Assembly (NCBI GenBank): GCA_947486185.1
Contig: CANKTH010000033.1
Span: 1-42,755 of the forward strand
Length of the DNA: 42,755 nucleotides
Reading direction: 5' to 3'
DNA from: Deltaproteobacteria bacterium
GTDB lineage: Bacteria; Myxococcota_A; UBA796; SXON01
Numbering within the stretch: position 1 is the stretch's first letter; every line of letters begins with the position of its first letter. The notes beneath the pieces were generated by a model. The model had not been told where the DNA came from. It saw nothing but the letters and a program-made list of their open reading frames with translations, and did not search any database. This document shows positions 40,679 to 42,755 of this stretch, in pieces. Made by a program: the position numbers and the translations under genes.

Positions 40679-42755
40679 ATGATCCTGCTGCTCCTCGGGC
40701 TCTGCTTCGCCGATCCGGCCGACGCGCTGGATCCGGTGACGCGCCCCTTTTTTGAGCGCGCGGAGAGCCGCGCCGAGGCGCGCGCGTGGAGCCAGGCGGC
40801 ATCACTCTACCGGCTCGTGCTTACGAAAGATCCCGCGTTTCTCCCGGCCGTCCTCGGCCTGGGTCGCTGCCTCGAAGCCGAGCGGCGCGACGGCGAGGCC
40901 GAAGCGCTCTACCGGCAGCACGCCGGCGAGGCCGACGCCGTCGAAGCCCTGGCCCGGCTGCTGGAGCCCCGCGACACGGCTCAGGCCCTCTTGCTGTGGA
41001 AGCAGCTGGAGACCCTGAGGCTCGGCGATCCCGGCCCCTATCTCGCCCAGGCGCGGCTCGGCGTACGCGCGGATCTCGACGCCGCCCTGGCCGCCTGGAG
41101 CACCTACCAGGTGCTCTTGCAGGGCGAGCCACCCGATGGCCCCACGCTCATCGAGCTGGTGGTGGCGCTGATCGCCGCGCAGCGACGAGATGAAGCGATC
41201 GATATGCTTCAGGTTTACCTTGAACTTTTCCCCGAAGGGGCGGCGGCCGATGAGGCCCGACGTCGGCTCGATCGGCTTGACGTGGAGCGTGAGGCCGCGG
41301 CGTTGCTCCTGGGTGGGTCCACACCGCTTACCAGCGAGCAGAGCGAACGAGCGAGCGGCGTGGCGAGGCTCCTCCAGGCCGGTCGGGTGGACGAGGCCCA
41401 GGCGACGGCCCGCGCGCTCGTCGCCGCGGCGCCCCGCTCGGCGGAAGCCCACGGCCAGCTCGCTGAGGTCCTCGTCGCCGCCGACGCGTGGGCCGAGGCA
41501 GAGACCCACGCGGTGATCGCGCGTGATCTCGCGCCGGATGACGCGACCGCTCGACTCAGGCTGGGTCGGCTCCTGGTCGACGCTTACGGGGGGCGCCGAG
41601 ACGCGGAAGCGGCAGAAGAGCTCCGCGAAGCTGCGGCACTTCGGCCTCTGGAGGCCCGGATCCACTACAGCCTCGGCCTGGTCGAACAGGCGCTCGGGAA
41701 CTGGGACGCCGCCGCTTCGGCGTACAGTCAGGTGATCGAGCTCGCGCCCGGGGGCGCGGATGCGGCGGGGGCGCGCGCGCGGATTACGAGCCTGCAACGT
41801 GTCGCTCCTCCGGCACCCGCCGCACCGCCGCGCCCGAGCGAGCTGCCTGCTGAAGCCGAACACCACTACCGGGTCGCGTTGGCGCTGCTGAGCCGACAGC
41901 GCGCCGAAGAGGCAAGCGCCGAGCTGGATCTCGCGCTGGAGGTCGCGCCGGACGCGACCCTGCTGTTGAACAAACGCGCCGCCCTCGATCGGCGCCGAGG
42001 CGACGCCGGCGCTGCCTTACGCCGATGGCGCCAGAGCCTCGCCGTGGACCCCACCCAAGGCGCGGTCCACCTGGAGCTCGGCGATCTGGCCGCCGTGTCG
42101 GGGGACACGTTGAGCGCGACGGCCGCGTGGGAGGCCGCAGCCCGCTACGGCGTCGCGGACGCGTGGTACCTCCTCGCGCGGCAGGCGGAGGCGAGGGGCG
42201 AGTGGAGCGAAGTGAGGACCCTGCTCGACGCCTGGTTCGCCCGGGCCAGCCAGGACTCTCCCTACCGCCTCGGCGCCACCGAGCTCCGGGACGAAGCGCG
42301 CCGACGCGCTCTGGTGATCCGGGTCGGCCTCGGGAGCGCTCTGCTCTTGGGCATCGGCCTCCCTCTCCTGATCTGGGTGCGTCGCCGTACCGCCGGACAG
42401 CTCCGCGATCTCCTCGACAGCGCCCCTTCAAGCTGGCATGATGCCGCCCGTGCCATCGCGAGGCTCCGGCACGAGGTGCTCAAACACAACACGACGGTGC
42501 TGCCCGACGTCGCCGACGCGCTCGACGCGGGCAACAGTTTACCGTGGTTGGCCCTTCAACCCCGGCTCGGCATGCTCCGCGAGCGCTTCGCCAGTCAGCT
42601 CGACGTGCTCGAGGACCTCGGCAAGATCCATGGCTTACGCCTTGATCTTCGGCGGCGGGACCCGTTGCTCGCGCCGATGTGGCGGGGCATGGTGCGCCTG
42701 AGCCGTGTCAAGAGGCCCAGCGCCGCGGAGCTCCGGAGCATCTCGGCCGCGGTCA
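40679..42755 (+). CDS. TPR-rich membrane protein with histidine-kinase-like cytoplasmic part (cut by window end)
   Basis: At least 692 residues; the frame is open at the window edge. The ATG at 40679 has GAGGG upstream and starts a signal peptide (MILLLLGLCFADPADA). Residues 20-530 are a long series of TPR-like helix pairs rich in Ala, Glu, Leu and Arg (for example ARIHYSLGLVEQALGNWDAAASAYSQV). A span lies at about 545-566, followed by RRR. The cytoplasmic part begins with helices holding RLRHEVLKHNTTVL, with His598 placed like the phospho-accepting histidine of an H-box. A kinase ATPase domain would be expected beyond the edge. The gene follows the stress protein gene by 52 bases and may share its transcript. 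Confidence 0.72.
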   Translation, partial: MILLLLGLCFADPADALDPVTRPFFERAESRAEARAWSQAASLYRLVLTKDPAFLPAVLGLGRCLEAERRDGEAEALYRQHAGEADAVEALARLLEPRDTAQALLLWKQLETLRLGDPGPYLAQARLGVRADLDAALAAWSTYQVLLQGEPPDGPTLIELVVALIAAQRRDEAIDMLQVYLELFPEGAAADEARRRLDRLDVEREAAALLLGGSTPLTSEQSERASGVARLLQAGRVDEAQATARALVAAAPRSAEAHGQLAEVLVAADAWAEAETHAVIARDLAPDDATARLRLGRLLVDAYGGRRDAEAAEELREAAALRPLEARIHYSLGLVEQALGNWDAAASAYSQVIELAPGGADAAGARARITSLQRVAPPAPAAPPRPSELPAEAEHHYRVALALLSRQRAEEASAELDLALEVAPDATLLLNKRAALDRRRGDAGAALRRWRQSLAVDPTQGAVHLELGDLAAVSGDTLSATAAWEAAARYGVADAWYLLARQAEARGEWSEVRTLLDAWFARASQDSPYRLGATELRDEARRRALVIRVGLGSALLLGIGLPLLIWVRRRTAGQLRDLLDSAPSSWHDAARAIARLRHEVLKHNTTVLPDVADALDAGNSLPWLALQPRLGMLRERFASQLDVLEDLGKIHGLRLDLRRRDPLLAPMWRGMVRLSRVKRPSAAELRSISAAV

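Overview
The window is GC-rich, densely coded bacterial chromosome. It holds about 40 protein genes, most of them in tight minus-strand operons with ATGA or GTGA start/stop overlaps. I saw no tRNA, rRNA, insertion sequence, phage gene or CRISPR array. Several traits point to a myxobacterium-like (Myxococcota or 'deltaproteobacterial') Gram-negative organism, but there is no marker gene to fix the taxon. These traits are two Hanks-type Ser/Thr kinases with a C-terminal extracytoplasmic part (one with the HRDISPDN catalytic loop common in myxobacteria), an AgmX/PglI-type TonB-like protein, many lipoproteins and TPR proteins, Omp85 and TolC outer-membrane proteins, and sigma-54-type promoters.

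Layout. 1-1230: end of an upstream gene, a strong hairpin, a possible small ORF and a lipoprotein. 1243-6825 (minus): a complete MacAB-TolC-like envelope pump in the order ATPase, TolC, fusion protein and two different permeases, with msrA just upstream. 7638-8048: a lone SMI1/KNR4-family gene. 8071-13981 (minus): pyruvate dehydrogenase pdhA-pdhB-pdhC-lpd, translationally coupled to an Omp85-type barrel. 14118-16325 (plus): a transmembrane Ser/Thr kinase whose outer part looks like a PhnD phosphate/phosphonate-binding protein. 16328-16915: a solitary ImuA/RecA-like gene with a broken P-loop and a LexA-like box. 17046-18513: a TM2 protein and a TTG-initiated DEAD-box RNA helicase behind a leader hairpin. 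18613-19656: a TolB-like propeller.

19808-30019 (minus) is the most striking region. It is a ten-gene unit made of four secreted or lipoprotein genes, a full peptide/nickel-class ABC importer (SBP, two permeases, two ATPases) and a predicted outer-membrane protein. It is divergent from a second transmembrane Ser/Thr kinase (30219-32024), with two palindromes between them. I read it as a candidate envelope-spanning uptake system under kinase or operator control. The substrate is unknown.

32036-36533 (minus): an unknown protein, a TldE/TldD protease pair and dusB. 36625-37533: an AgmX-like protein with phased 20-bp repeats upstream. 37706-39748 (minus): a sulfur module (rhodanese, TauE, split YeeE/YedE). 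It is divergent from a universal stress protein gene (40111-40626), and both sides carry a sigma-54 -24/-12 motif around a shared palindrome. 40679 to the edge: a TPR protein with one membrane span and a histidine-kinase-like H-box, cut by the window end.
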